DNA from: Capnocytophaga periodontitidis
GTDB lineage: Bacteria; Bacteroidota; Bacteroidia; Flavobacteriales; Flavobacteriaceae
Length of the DNA stretch: 64,000 nt
Direction: 5' to 3'
Assembly: GCF_016126015.1 (NCBI RefSeq)
Contig: NZ_JAEFDB010000002.1
Coordinates: forward strand, 124,001-188,000
Shown: positions 15,006 to 22,637 of the stretch, piece by piece
Layout: each line of letters opens with the position of its first letter
Position numbering within the stretch: position 1 is the stretch's first letter
The notes under the pieces: model-generated
Databases searched by the model: none
What the model was told of the DNA's origin: nothing
What the model saw: the letters and a program-made list of their open reading frames with translations, nothing else
Made by a program: the position numbers and the translations under genes

Positions 15006-16160
15006 ATGAAAAAGTTTTTATTAGGCTTGCTTTGCTTCTTGTGTTTAGTGATAGGTACACTCTACCTCACCGGCTATGGCTATATCCTCAAAGCGGTGGC
15101 AATGGTCTATGGTACAGGGCATACCACTACTTTCCTCGATGATTATACGTATTTTGATAATCGTACGATTGCCAAAAGTTCCGCCGCTCAACCTTGGGCG
15201 ATTTCTTTGGATTACAACAAAACTCCCGAAACCCCCGAACTGCAAAATGCACATCAAAAATACGGCACTGTGGCTTTTCTCATCATCAAAGGGGATAGCA
15301 TTTGGCACGAACAGTATTTTGATAATTACAACTCTAAAAGTATGAGCAATTCGTTTTCTATGGCGAAGAGCTATGTGTCAGCACTTTTGGGTAGGGCTAT
15401 AGCCGATGGCTATATCAAGAGCCTCGACCAAAAGGTGAGTGATTTTTTTCCTGAATACAAAGAAGGTTTTGCGGCACAGCTAACAGTAGGTGACCTCTCT
15501 TCTATGGCGTCGGGTCTCGATTGGGACGAGTCGTACTACAACCCTTTCTCTATCACTACTCGCGCTTATTTTGACAAGGAGTTTCGCGAGAAGATGTTGC
15601 ACTTAAAAATTACTTCACCCCCAGGGAAATCGTTTAAATACCTCAGTGGAAATACTTTCTTCTTGGGGATGGTTTTAGAAAAAGCTACGGGTAAAACGCT
15701 TACCCAATACCTTACCGAAAGTCTTTGGCAACCAATGGGTTGTGAGAGTGATGCCCTTTGGCAATTGGATAGCGAGGAGAGCGGATTGGAAAAAGCATAT
15801 TGCTGTATTGCCTCTAATGCACGTGATTTTGCGCGTTTGGGGAAACTCTATCGCGACCACGGCAAATGGAATGGCAAACAGTTGTTAGACTCCACTTTTG
15901 TAGCCACCTCAGTACAACCGCGCTTTGCCGAGAGTCCGCAGTATGGTTATGGCTGGTGGTTGTTAGACTACAAAGGAATTCATTTCTTTATGATGCGCGG
16001 ACACTTAGGGCAATATGTGATTGCCAACCTCACTGATGATGTTATCATTGTGCGCTTAGGACACCACACTGCCTCCAAACCCTCCGAAGAAATTATCTAC
16101 CCTCAAGACATCTACGACTATATCGATGAGGCGTATAAGATGTTAGGGGTCAGGATTTAG
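15006..16160 (+). CDS. Serine hydrolase of the class C beta-lactamase/DD-peptidase-like family
   Basis: 384 residues with an N-terminal membrane anchor or signal (about 4-24). The SxxK motif is visible as SMAK in NSFSMAKSYVSALLG (about 118-121), YLSGN gives the Tyr-x-Asn-like second motif, and RGHLGQY gives the HxG-type third motif. The fold serves esterases, D-aminopeptidases and beta-lactamases alike. Substrate cannot be assigned, and resistance should not be assumed. It stands alone, with its own promoter upstream and repeats downstream. Confidence 0.85.
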   Translation: MKKFLLGLLCFLCLVIGTLYLTGYGYILKAVAMVYGTGHTTTFLDDYTYFDNRTIAKSSAAQPWAISLDYNKTPETPELQNAHQKYGTVAFLIIKGDSIWHEQYFDNYNSKSMSNSFSMAKSYVSALLGRAIADGYIKSLDQKVSDFFPEYKEGFAAQLTVGDLSSMASGLDWDESYYNPFSITTRAYFDKEFREKMLHLKITSPPGKSFKYLSGNTFFLGMVLEKATGKTLTQYLTESLWQPMGCESDALWQLDSEESGLEKAYCCIASNARDFARLGKLYRDHGKWNGKQLLDSTFVATSVQPRFAESPQYGYGWWLLDYKGIHFFMMRGHLGQYVIANLTDDVIIVRLGHHTASKPSEEIIYPQDIYDYIDEAYKMLGVRI

Positions 16161-16179
16161 GTTTCAGGTGTCAGTGCTG

Positions 16180-16262
16180 TAGGGGCGTTTTGCAAACGCC
16201 CACGCCAATAAGTTTTGCAAACGCCCACACTAATAGGTTTTGCAACTGCCCACACTAATAAA
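16180..16262. repeat. GGGGCGTTTTGCAAACGCCC palindrome plus tandem derivatives
   Basis: The palindrome at 16182-16201 is followed by two shortened re-copies of its right half, gttttgcaaacgcccacactaata and gttttgcaactgcccacactaata, giving a three-unit tandem of about 28 bp. This looks like local slippage of an interspersed palindrome. Confidence 0.85.
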
Positions 16263-16285
16263 ACCTTTCGCGCAGGGACTGCAAT

Positions 16286-16318
16286 TTATTCACAATTTAT
16301 TTTTGTTTGACTATAATT
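16286..16318 (+). repeat. TTATTCACAA...TTTTTGTTTGACTATAA repeat with promoter-like TATTTTTG
   Basis: The segment ttattcacaatttatttttgtttgactataa recurs with few changes at 18356-18390, 47352-47386 and 48360-48391. Each contains TAnnTTTG (here TATTTTTG) and is followed by a gene or by non-coding DNA, so it may be a mobile promoter-carrying module. Confidence 0.65.
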
Positions 16319-16639
16319 ATGAAAGATTTTCCTTTTGAAGAAGAAAAAGAATATATCGCGATGGTGGAGGCGAGTAAGTGCAGAACCTATATAGGTTTTA
16401 TAGAGGCACTCAACGATGCTTTTTTCATTCATACCGGTCAGGAGCCTCATATCAATGATACGATGTGGCATATATTTTCATCGGATGTAGGGCATCGCAA
16501 GATAAAAATACTTTTTATGCGCAGTGGAGCCTTGAAAAAACTGCCTGTTTATCACGAAATCACCGCTGATTTAGAACAGTGGAAACGTTATTGGGAAGCC
16601 GAAAATCCCAAAAACCAATTAGAATGGGAGTTTTGTTGA
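16319..16639 (+). CDS. Small cytoplasmic protein of unknown function
   Basis: 106 residues from the ATG at 16319; a longer frame would need a TTG inside the repeat upstream. The sequence (MKDFPFEEEKEYIAMVEASKCRTYIGFIEALNDAFFIHTGQ...) has no signal peptide and no named domain. It is acidic at the start and Trp-rich at the end. Position after a TATTTTTG repeat module suggests it is expressed from that. I do not recognise a family. Confidence 0.6.
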   Translation: MKDFPFEEEKEYIAMVEASKCRTYIGFIEALNDAFFIHTGQEPHINDTMWHIFSSDVGHRKIKILFMRSGALKKLPVYHEITADLEQWKRYWEAENPKNQLEWEFC

Positions 16640-16704
16640 GGTAAGAAGTAAGAGGTATGTAGTCCCAAATTCGTGAAAATTCGTAGGCTTTTAATAAAAA
16701 TAGA

Positions 16705-17487
16705 ATGAAAAAAGTATTATTATTCATAGTTTTAGTTACTATTGTCAAAACTTATTCGCAAACTTCAACTGCGTGGCAATTGGTATGGGAAGACGATTTT
16801 AATCGCAAAGACATCTTCTCAACGGCTGTATGGTCTAAAATCCCCCGTTGTGAAAAAATTGATTGGTGCAATACAATGAGTGATCACAAAAGTCTGTTTA
16901 AAATTAAAAAAGGTAACCTCATTTTGTCGGGCAAACCCAACCCACGCCACAAAACCGACCCTAATCAGTACATTACCGGAGGTGTTTTTACCAAAGGCAA
17001 GATGTATTTTACTTTTGGGAGGATAGAAGTGCGCTGTAAGTTAGAGGGCGTACAAGGTTCTTGGCCTGCCATTTGGATGCTTCCTCAGAGCATTAAATGG
17101 CCTAAAGGAGGTGAAATTGACATTCTTGAGCGCCTCAACCACGATGCTTTTGTATACCAAACCGTACATTCGCCCTACACCCAAAATGGCAATACGAAGT
17201 ACCCCAAACACTCAGCAACAGCCCCCATTCGCCCAACTGACTACAATGTATATGCTGTACAATGGGATAAGGAAGCGGTACGTCTTTATGTAAACGATAG
17301 TCTTTCACTCACTTACCCACGTATACCCGAAAAAGAAACCGAAGGACAATATCCTTTCACACAAGAACCTTACTACCTGCTAATTGATATGCAACTTGGT
17401 GGCAGTTGGGTAGGAGATGTAAAACCCTTCAAAAAGCCCGTAAAAATGTACATAGATTGGGTGCGGTATTACCAAAAAACTGATTGA
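16705..17487 (+). CDS. Secreted GH16 endo-beta-glucanase/laminarinase-like enzyme
   Basis: 260 residues with a cleavable signal peptide (about 1-18, ending TYSQ). GH16 catalytic motif GGEIDILE is at 135-142, with Glu137 nucleophile, Asp139 and Glu142 acid/base; the extra residue between Asp and the second Glu is typical of bacterial laminarinases (beta-1,3 or mixed glucans). Aromatic residues of the cleft (GSWPAIWMLP) are present. No carbohydrate-binding module and no T9SS tail, so the protein is likely periplasmic or secreted by the general route. Yeast or dietary beta-glucan is the likely substrate. Confidence 0.9.
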   Translation: MKKVLLFIVLVTIVKTYSQTSTAWQLVWEDDFNRKDIFSTAVWSKIPRCEKIDWCNTMSDHKSLFKIKKGNLILSGKPNPRHKTDPNQYITGGVFTKGKMYFTFGRIEVRCKLEGVQGSWPAIWMLPQSIKWPKGGEIDILERLNHDAFVYQTVHSPYTQNGNTKYPKHSATAPIRPTDYNVYAVQWDKEAVRLYVNDSLSLTYPRIPEKETEGQYPFTQEPYYLLIDMQLGGSWVGDVKPFKKPVKMYIDWVRYYQKTD

Positions 17488-17583
17488 TTGTTATTGAGGT
17501 GTGAGAAAGTATCTGAATTTACAAAATAATTCACCGTCGGGTGAAAATTCGTGAAATTCGTGGGCTTTTAAGAAAAATAAAAA

Positions 17584-18351
17584 ATGGAAAGAAAATACAA
17601 AGCCAGTGCCGCTTTAAGAGTCTTCTCTTTAGGACTTTGCGAGTACGCTGTTCATATTGAAAACGGCGTGCTGAGGACTACTTGCGCTCCTCTCCCTAAT
17701 ATGAAACCTATCAAAATAAAGGATATACTCTCGGTGCGATGTTATGAAAAAGGGACTTACTATAGAGGCACAACTACTTATTGTATTTACTATGAATTTG
17801 CTGTGAAAGGCAAAACACCACAATACTTGCGTTACAATGTGTTGGACGGTGATACAATGCAACGTTTGCTCAAAGACCTCAAGATGATTAATCCTAATAT
17901 TTTCTTCACGCCTGAAGTAAAAGCCTTTGTGAATACCCCCATTCCTAAATACAAAATACACTTCGATTTTACACCTATCGACGAGCAACCCAAAGCTGAG
18001 CAGTATGCCAAAACCCAACGCCCTTTTATTCTGCAACACCCTTCAGTGAATGTAGCTCATAGCTGTATAAGTTTTTTGATTGAAATGAGCTCTGTAGCTT
18101 TATTTATGTTGATTTTATGTGCAAGTATTTTTCTACTACCTAAAGGGATATCTGTTATCACTATACCTTTTATTATTATAGCTTTTATGACTTCTATAAT
18201 GCCATTTTTCGAGCTAAGTATGAGTGTTTATGGGATTTATGGAGGTTGGAAAAAGATAGAGACCAATGTTACAATAACTGGTTTAGTACTCCTTGTATTA
18301 TTCGTTTTTTGTTTATTCTTTGGAGTGGAGTGGTGGAGGTTTTTGAAATGA
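17584..18351 (+). CDS. Membrane protein of unknown function
   Basis: 255 residues: a soluble N-terminal half of about 155 residues (possibly PH-like, MKPIKIKDILSVRCYEKGTYYRGTT) and three to four membrane segments in the C-terminal part (about 158-182, 187-208, 228-252). No family recognised. The 40 bp before the start (attcgtgggcttttaagaaaaataaa) nearly repeats the DNA before the GH16 gene at 16672-16702, so the leader has been copied. Confidence 0.65.
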   Translation: MERKYKASAALRVFSLGLCEYAVHIENGVLRTTCAPLPNMKPIKIKDILSVRCYEKGTYYRGTTTYCIYYEFAVKGKTPQYLRYNVLDGDTMQRLLKDLKMINPNIFFTPEVKAFVNTPIPKYKIHFDFTPIDEQPKAEQYAKTQRPFILQHPSVNVAHSCISFLIEMSSVALFMLILCASIFLLPKGISVITIPFIIIAFMTSIMPFFELSMSVYGIYGGWKKIETNVTITGLVLLVLFVFCLFFGVEWWRFLK

Positions 18352-18383
18352 ACTTATTCACAATCTACTTTTGTTTGACTATA

Positions 18384-18415
18384 TTTGTAGAAAGAAGAAG
18401 TTTTTAGTATTTTTG
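18384..18415 (+). promoter_or_regulatory. Promoter of the Pycsar-like operon (TTTG-N20-TATTTTTG)
   Basis: -33 TTTG at 18384-18387, 20 bp, -7 TATTTTTG at 18408-18415, 26 bp before the cyclase start. A second TACTTTTG lies at 18366-18373 in the repeat module just upstream. Confidence 0.75.
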
Positions 18416-18441
18416 CCGAAAATTAAAAATAACATATAAAT

Positions 18442-19485
18442 ATGATAACTATACAAAGTAAATTAATTGAAAGAATGAAAAATACAGAAGATATTTCCTT
18501 AGTAGAAATTTTTGGTGACGATTTTATGGATGATTCAAATATAAAAGATAAATTATCTGAAATTGAGTTAGATATAAAGGACGTAAAAAATTTAGGGTTT
18601 AGTTATACAAGCACTAAAGAAGTTCCATCAAGAGGAGATACTGTTCTTACCTTTGAAAAAGGTGAAGACAAAAAAGGTAAAGAGATAGAAACTTGTGTTT
18701 TGTTTGTAGACATAAGAAATTCTGTACAATTGAATGAAGAACATTCTCCTAATACGATGGGGAAGATATATACTGCTTTTACTAAGTCAATGTTAAAAAT
18801 AGCAAAATATCATTCGGGAGAAGTCAGAAATATAATAGGAGATAGAGTAATGATTGTATTTCCTACAGAAAATTGTACTGAAAATGCAGTCGAATGCGCT
18901 ATATCTATTAACCATATTTCAAAAATTATGAATAAGGTTTTTAGTGATGTCGATTTTAGATGTGGGATAGGTATTGACTATGGTAAGATGAGAGTTATAA
19001 AAGTAGGTATAATACGGCAGGGAGATAATAATGTAGAGAATAAGAATTTAGTTTGGATTGGAAAACCTGCTAATATAGCTTCAAGGTTAACCGATATAGC
19101 AAATAAAGAAATAGATTTTGTTCGCGTAAAATATGAAATGATTACCCATAATTATCTAGATCCAATAATAAAAGCTGTGCCTTTTTTTAGTTATAATGGT
19201 AAGTCTTACGTTCATTCTGAGAATGAAAAAAAAGAATACGAGGACTTCTTGTCTTGTGATAGTTTTTTTAAACCTCCTTTTTCGGATAAATACAATTTTT
19301 TCGGAGCGAAAATATTATCATTAAAAATAGAAAAACAAGCAATACCTCCAATACTCATAACAGAGAATGTTTATGATCGTTTATCTCCAAGTATTAGAGA
19401 TTATTTTAATGAACAAAAAAATATAGATGTCAAAAATAACTTAAAAAAAGTATATGGAGCAAATTTAAAATGGAAACAAAAATAA
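18442..19485 (+). CDS. Class III nucleotide cyclase, probable Pycsar cyclase (PycC-like)
   Basis: 347 residues. The cyclase homology domain covers about 83-225. VLFVDIRNS has the first metal Asp90, GDRVMIVF the second metal Asp134, and GKPANIASRLTDIAN carries Asn211 and Arg215 of the active site. The C-terminal ~120 residues are unassigned. No membrane segment or receiver domain is seen. The stop overlaps by 16 bp the start of a membrane protein with PycTM features. In Pycsar systems such a cyclase senses phage and makes cCMP or cUMP, which activates the effector. Base composition is much more AT-rich than the flanks. Nucleotide specificity cannot be read. A stand-alone cAMP/cGMP cyclase is the alternative. 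Confidence 0.82.
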   Translation: MITIQSKLIERMKNTEDISLVEIFGDDFMDDSNIKDKLSEIELDIKDVKNLGFSYTSTKEVPSRGDTVLTFEKGEDKKGKEIETCVLFVDIRNSVQLNEEHSPNTMGKIYTAFTKSMLKIAKYHSGEVRNIIGDRVMIVFPTENCTENAVECAISINHISKIMNKVFSDVDFRCGIGIDYGKMRVIKVGIIRQGDNNVENKNLVWIGKPANIASRLTDIANKEIDFVRVKYEMITHNYLDPIIKAVPFFSYNGKSYVHSENEKKEYEDFLSCDSFFKPPFSDKYNFFGAKILSLKIEKQAIPPILITENVYDRLSPSIRDYFNEQKNIDVKNNLKKVYGANLKWKQK

Positions 19486-19994
19486 ACATAGCAATTAAGA
19501 GGTTAGAAATGGTAACTCAATGGATTTCTAACTGTGATACCAAAATCTCTTTTGTATTAACTTTTTATGGTGTTGCAATAACAATTTTATTTACCTCAGG
19601 ATTTGATTTTTATAAAATACTTCATTTTGAGTGTACAGGAGGTTCTTTTTTAGATATCATCCATTTTTTTAGGATGATTATTTGTTTGGTATTTTTTGTT
19701 TTATTGTGTTTTAATTTTTCTTATATATTCAAAACTTTAAAAGCAAGAGTAGAACCAAACACAAAAGATTCCAATATATTTTTTGGATTAATAGCAAAAA
19801 AGAAGTTTGAGGAGTTTCAAAAAGAAGTTGATAATGAAACACAAGAAGACTTTTTAAAAGATATTAATAATCAAATATATATAAATTCAAAAATAGCAGA
19901 TGAGAAATTTTTATTTTACAATAAAAGTTTGAATAGCTTATTTTGGTCACTGATAGTGTTTTTTATACTTTTAGTGCTAAATACATTTAGCTAA
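19470..19994 (+). CDS. Pycsar effector-type membrane protein (PycTM-like)
   Basis: 174 residues with membrane helices at about 27-45, 66-87 and 155-172. Between the second and third helix it has NIFFGLIAKKKFEEF followed by an amphipathic helix (DFLKDINNQIYINSKIADEKF) leading into the last helix. This is the layout of PycTM effectors, where cyclic pyrimidine binding leads to membrane damage and abortive infection. It starts inside the cyclase gene (16-bp overlap), so the two are translationally coupled. Assignment is by pattern and pairing. Confidence 0.78.
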   Translation: METKINIAIKRLEMVTQWISNCDTKISFVLTFYGVAITILFTSGFDFYKILHFECTGGSFLDIIHFFRMIICLVFFVLLCFNFSYIFKTLKARVEPNTKDSNIFFGLIAKKKFEEFQKEVDNETQEDFLKDINNQIYINSKIADEKFLFYNKSLNSLFWSLIVFFILLVLNTFS

Positions 19995-20002
19995 GTATAA
20001 TA

Positions 20003-20034
20003 TTGACTTTTTTGATAAAAATATATTATCTTTG
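20003..20034 (+). promoter_or_regulatory. Promoter upstream of the 20.2-kb gene (TTG-N21-TATCTTTG)
   Basis: TTG at 20003-20005, 21 bp, TATCTTTG at 20027-20034. A second exact -7, TACCTTTG, lies at 20107-20114. The gene starts at 20207, so the leader is 90-170 nt long and non-coding as far as I can see. Confidence 0.6.
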
Positions 20035-20206
20035 CGTTGTGTTTTTAATATTACTAAAATGGATCAATAGTTGAAAAATAGTTCTTACTGATTTATATTA
20101 TATTGTTACCTTTGAGTAGTGTCTTTTCCCTTTTTTGAATAGAACTGATGAATGTTTATAATCAGTAGGTTAATTCAATTATTGATTGATATTAATAACT
20201 TTGAGT

Positions 20207-20770
20207 ATGGAGAAAATAGCAGAACTTATACTTAGTCTTTGGGATAAATCCACCAATAGAAGATTAAAAGATATTGAAAAAGAAACGGAATTATTTAATC
20301 TTTTAAAAGAGAAAGGATTAAATGATTTTAAAGAGATAGAATTTGAGATTATTTTTTATAGACTTACAGGTATTAAAACTAATTATGTTTTTGCTCAAAA
20401 ACTAATGAAGTTTAAGAAAGAGATTGGTGGTAAATATACTTTTGATTATTATAGGAAAATATTTCCATATTTGGTAGAAGATGAAAATGGAAATATAAAA
20501 GTTAATATCAATAATAGGCAAGAAGTAATACTTAAAATTTTTTTATGGGGAGCTATTATTGCTTTATTGGTTGTTTTTCTCATCATCTTGAGCTCAATTA
20601 TTTTTGTTAATAACTTTTCAGAAAGAGATTTCACTCTTAGAGTTTTAGCTTTTATGATTTCTATATCTTTAGTGTTTTATATTAATCTTATACTTTACGA
20701 TAGTGCATATAAAGCTTCGTATTTAAAAAAGAAAATAGACAAAACTATGACTGGTTCTAATAATGTGTAG
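20207..20770 (+). CDS. AT-rich two-helix membrane protein of unknown function
   Basis: 187 residues from the ATG at 20207. The frame extends 7 codons further with a TTG start, but that lies over promoter-like sequence. A soluble helical N-terminal part (~105 residues, MEKIAELILSLWDKSTNRRLKDIEKE...) is followed by two membrane helices (about 111-135 and 145-165) and a basic tail. No family recognised. It shares the low GC and position of the Pycsar pair and may be a third part of the acquired segment, but it has its own promoter and need not belong to the system. Confidence 0.65.
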   Translation: MEKIAELILSLWDKSTNRRLKDIEKETELFNLLKEKGLNDFKEIEFEIIFYRLTGIKTNYVFAQKLMKFKKEIGGKYTFDYYRKIFPYLVEDENGNIKVNINNRQEVILKIFLWGAIIALLVVFLIILSSIIFVNNFSERDFTLRVLAFMISISLVFYINLILYDSAYKASYLKKKIDKTMTGSNNV

Positions 20771-20785
20771 TTAACTTCTTATAAT

Positions 20786-21523
20786 ATGCAAGAACAAGAA
20801 ACCCAAATATACGGCATTCGTGCCCTGATAGAAGCTCTCAAAGCAGGCAAAACCATCGATAAAGTCTTTTTGCAAAAAGGCTTACAAGGCGGTTTGTTTA
20901 AAGAGTTAATGCCTCTACTGCAAGCAGCCCAAGTGCCTGTGCAGTATGTGCCCGTTGAGAAGCTGAACCGCCTTACCAAGAAAAACCACCAAGGGGTAGT
21001 GGCAAACCTTTCCCCCGTAGATTATCACAATTTTGAGGATTTGGTGATTTCGGTTACCGAAAGCGGAGACACACCGCTTTTCCTCGTGTTAGACCACCTC
21101 TCGGATGTACGCAACTTTGGTGCGATTATCCGCACGGCAGAGTGTACAGGCGTTTCGGGGATTATCATTCCTAAGCGCGGCAGTGTGAGCATTACCGCCG
21201 ATACTGTCAAAACCTCGGCTGGAGCTGTGTTTCGCGTGCCTATCTGCAAGGTGGAAAACCTCGTAGATGCCGTGTACTACTTACAAGGCAGTGGCATCAG
21301 GGTAGTGGCTGCGACCGAAAAGACAAACCAATTGCTATACGCCGAAGATTTTACCGTGCCTACTGCTATTGTGATGGGCGCTGAGGATGTAGGCGTATCG
21401 CCTGCTGTACTGAAGGTAGTAGATAGCAAAGCCAAATTGCCAATGGTAGGCGATATCAGTTCGCTAAACGTTTCGGTAGCTTGTGCCGTGTTCTTATACG
21501 AAGTAGTAAAACAACGCCTCTAA
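20786..21523 (+). CDS. rlmB: 23S rRNA (guanosine-2'-O-)-methyltransferase, TrmH/SpoU family
   Basis: 245 residues. An N-terminal substrate-binding domain (IYGIRALIEALKAGKTIDKVFL) is followed by the SPOUT methylase domain with its three motifs: LDHLSDVRNFGAIIRTAE (motif 1, Asn/Arg), IVMGAEDVGVSP (motif 2) and LPMVGDISSLNVSVA (motif 3). RlmB methylates G2251 of 23S rRNA (E. coli numbering). GC content returns to that of the other housekeeping genes here, marking the end of the AT-rich insert. Confidence 0.92.
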   Translation: MQEQETQIYGIRALIEALKAGKTIDKVFLQKGLQGGLFKELMPLLQAAQVPVQYVPVEKLNRLTKKNHQGVVANLSPVDYHNFEDLVISVTESGDTPLFLVLDHLSDVRNFGAIIRTAECTGVSGIIIPKRGSVSITADTVKTSAGAVFRVPICKVENLVDAVYYLQGSGIRVVAATEKTNQLLYAEDFTVPTAIVMGAEDVGVSPAVLKVVDSKAKLPMVGDISSLNVSVACAVFLYEVVKQRL

Positions 21524-21542
21524 CCTCTAACTCCTAACACCA

Positions 21543-22373
21543 ATGAACCGCCAACAAACTCGAGGAGTTATACTGCTCCTCGTTCTTATCGTCGCGCTGC
21601 AATTCGCCTTTCGCAACTGTGAATTTCGCCATACTTTCACTCCCGTCGAAACTGCGTTGGGCTACCGCGAAATGGATTCGTTAAGGGCGCTCGCGACTGC
21701 CCTTAAAAAGGATACTATCTATCCTTTCAATCCTAATTTTATCACCGATTATAAAGGCTTCAAACTGGGGCTCACTCCAGAGCAAATCGACCGTTTGCAA
21801 GCCTTTCGCGCACAGAATAGGTACGTAAATTCTGCTCGAGAATTCCAACAAGTAACGGGTGTTTCGGATAGTTTGCTCGCCAAAATAGCTCCTTCTTTCA
21901 AATTCCCCGATTGGGTGAACAATCGCAAAACAACTGCTTATAACTATGAGTATGCTTCCTCTAAGCATTTTCCCAAACAAGATATCAACACGGCTACTGC
22001 CGAAGCGCTGATGAAAATCTACGGCATAGGCGAGGGGTTTTCTAACCGTATTTTGAAATACCGCGACAAACTGCACGGCTTTACCTATATCGACCAAGTG
22101 GCTGAGGTATACGGACTTGACAAAGAGGTCTACCAGCGTGTAGCCGAACGTTTTGAGGTACAAACCGCTCCCGTGATAGAGAAAAAGAATATCAATGCGC
22201 TCAATATGTATGAACTGAGCAAAATACCCTATGTGAAATACGGCGAAGGTAAAAAGATTGTAGGATTGCGTTCAGAACTCGGTGCTATCAAATCTTTTGA
22301 TGACCTTTTGCAAATCGAAGGTTTTGATAAAGAACGCATCGCCCGCTTGCAGTTGTATTTGTATATTGAATAG
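21543..22373 (+). CDS. ComEA-like helix-hairpin-helix protein, membrane-anchored
   Basis: 276 residues with an N-terminal membrane segment (about 8-24). Several helix-hairpin-helix units follow: one around 80-125 (LTPEQIDRLQAFRA...), a clear ComEA type at 148-200 (QDINTATAEALMKIYGIGEGFSNRILKYRDKL), and one near the C-terminus (NINALNMYELSKIPYVKYGEG). These bind double-stranded DNA without sequence preference, and ComEA proteins receive DNA during natural uptake. It lies 19 bp after rlmB on the same strand and could be co-transcribed. No comEC is in the window. Confidence 0.8.
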   Translation: MNRQQTRGVILLLVLIVALQFAFRNCEFRHTFTPVETALGYREMDSLRALATALKKDTIYPFNPNFITDYKGFKLGLTPEQIDRLQAFRAQNRYVNSAREFQQVTGVSDSLLAKIAPSFKFPDWVNNRKTTAYNYEYASSKHFPKQDINTATAEALMKIYGIGEGFSNRILKYRDKLHGFTYIDQVAEVYGLDKEVYQRVAERFEVQTAPVIEKKNINALNMYELSKIPYVKYGEGKKIVGLRSELGAIKSFDDLLQIEGFDKERIARLQLYLYIE

Positions 22374-22379
22374 GCGCTA

Positions 22380-22560
22380 CAGTTTGCTAAAGTTCCCTGC
22401 CTGTGCGGCTCACACCTTTGGCAAATTTGATTAATCTGATAATCAATCACTTTTAGAGTGTGCTATGTAGGGGCGTTTTGTAAACGCCCATACAACAAAA
22501 AGAACTTTTTGGACAGCCTCATATAAATAAAACTTTTTCGGACAGCCCCAATAAAACTAA
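22380..22560. repeat. Modular interspersed repeat, copy B
   Basis: CTTTGCCAAAG-type palindrome (22383-22425, loop cctgcctgtgcggctcac), ctgataatcaatcactttt, GGGGCGTTTTGTAAACGCCC (22470-22489) and two units of aactttttNGGACAGCC. Same module order as copies A, C and D. Confidence 0.8.
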
Positions 22561-22591
22561 AGAGGTAGCCCAACAATAAGCCACCTCTTTT
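22559..22591 (-). terminator. Terminator of aspA
   Basis: Stem AAAGAGGTaGC/GCcACCTCTTTT with a 10-base loop, downstream of the aspA stop on the minus strand; it may also stop transcription coming from the plus strand. Confidence 0.7.
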
Positions 22592-22637
22592 AATCTCCAA
22601 ATTTGCTAATTTTCAAATTTTTCAATTTGCTAATTAC

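Noticed and set aside
15006-16160. AmpC-type beta-lactamase as a resistance gene
   Set aside because: The SxxK family includes many esterases and peptidases; membrane anchor and divergence give no ground for a resistance call.
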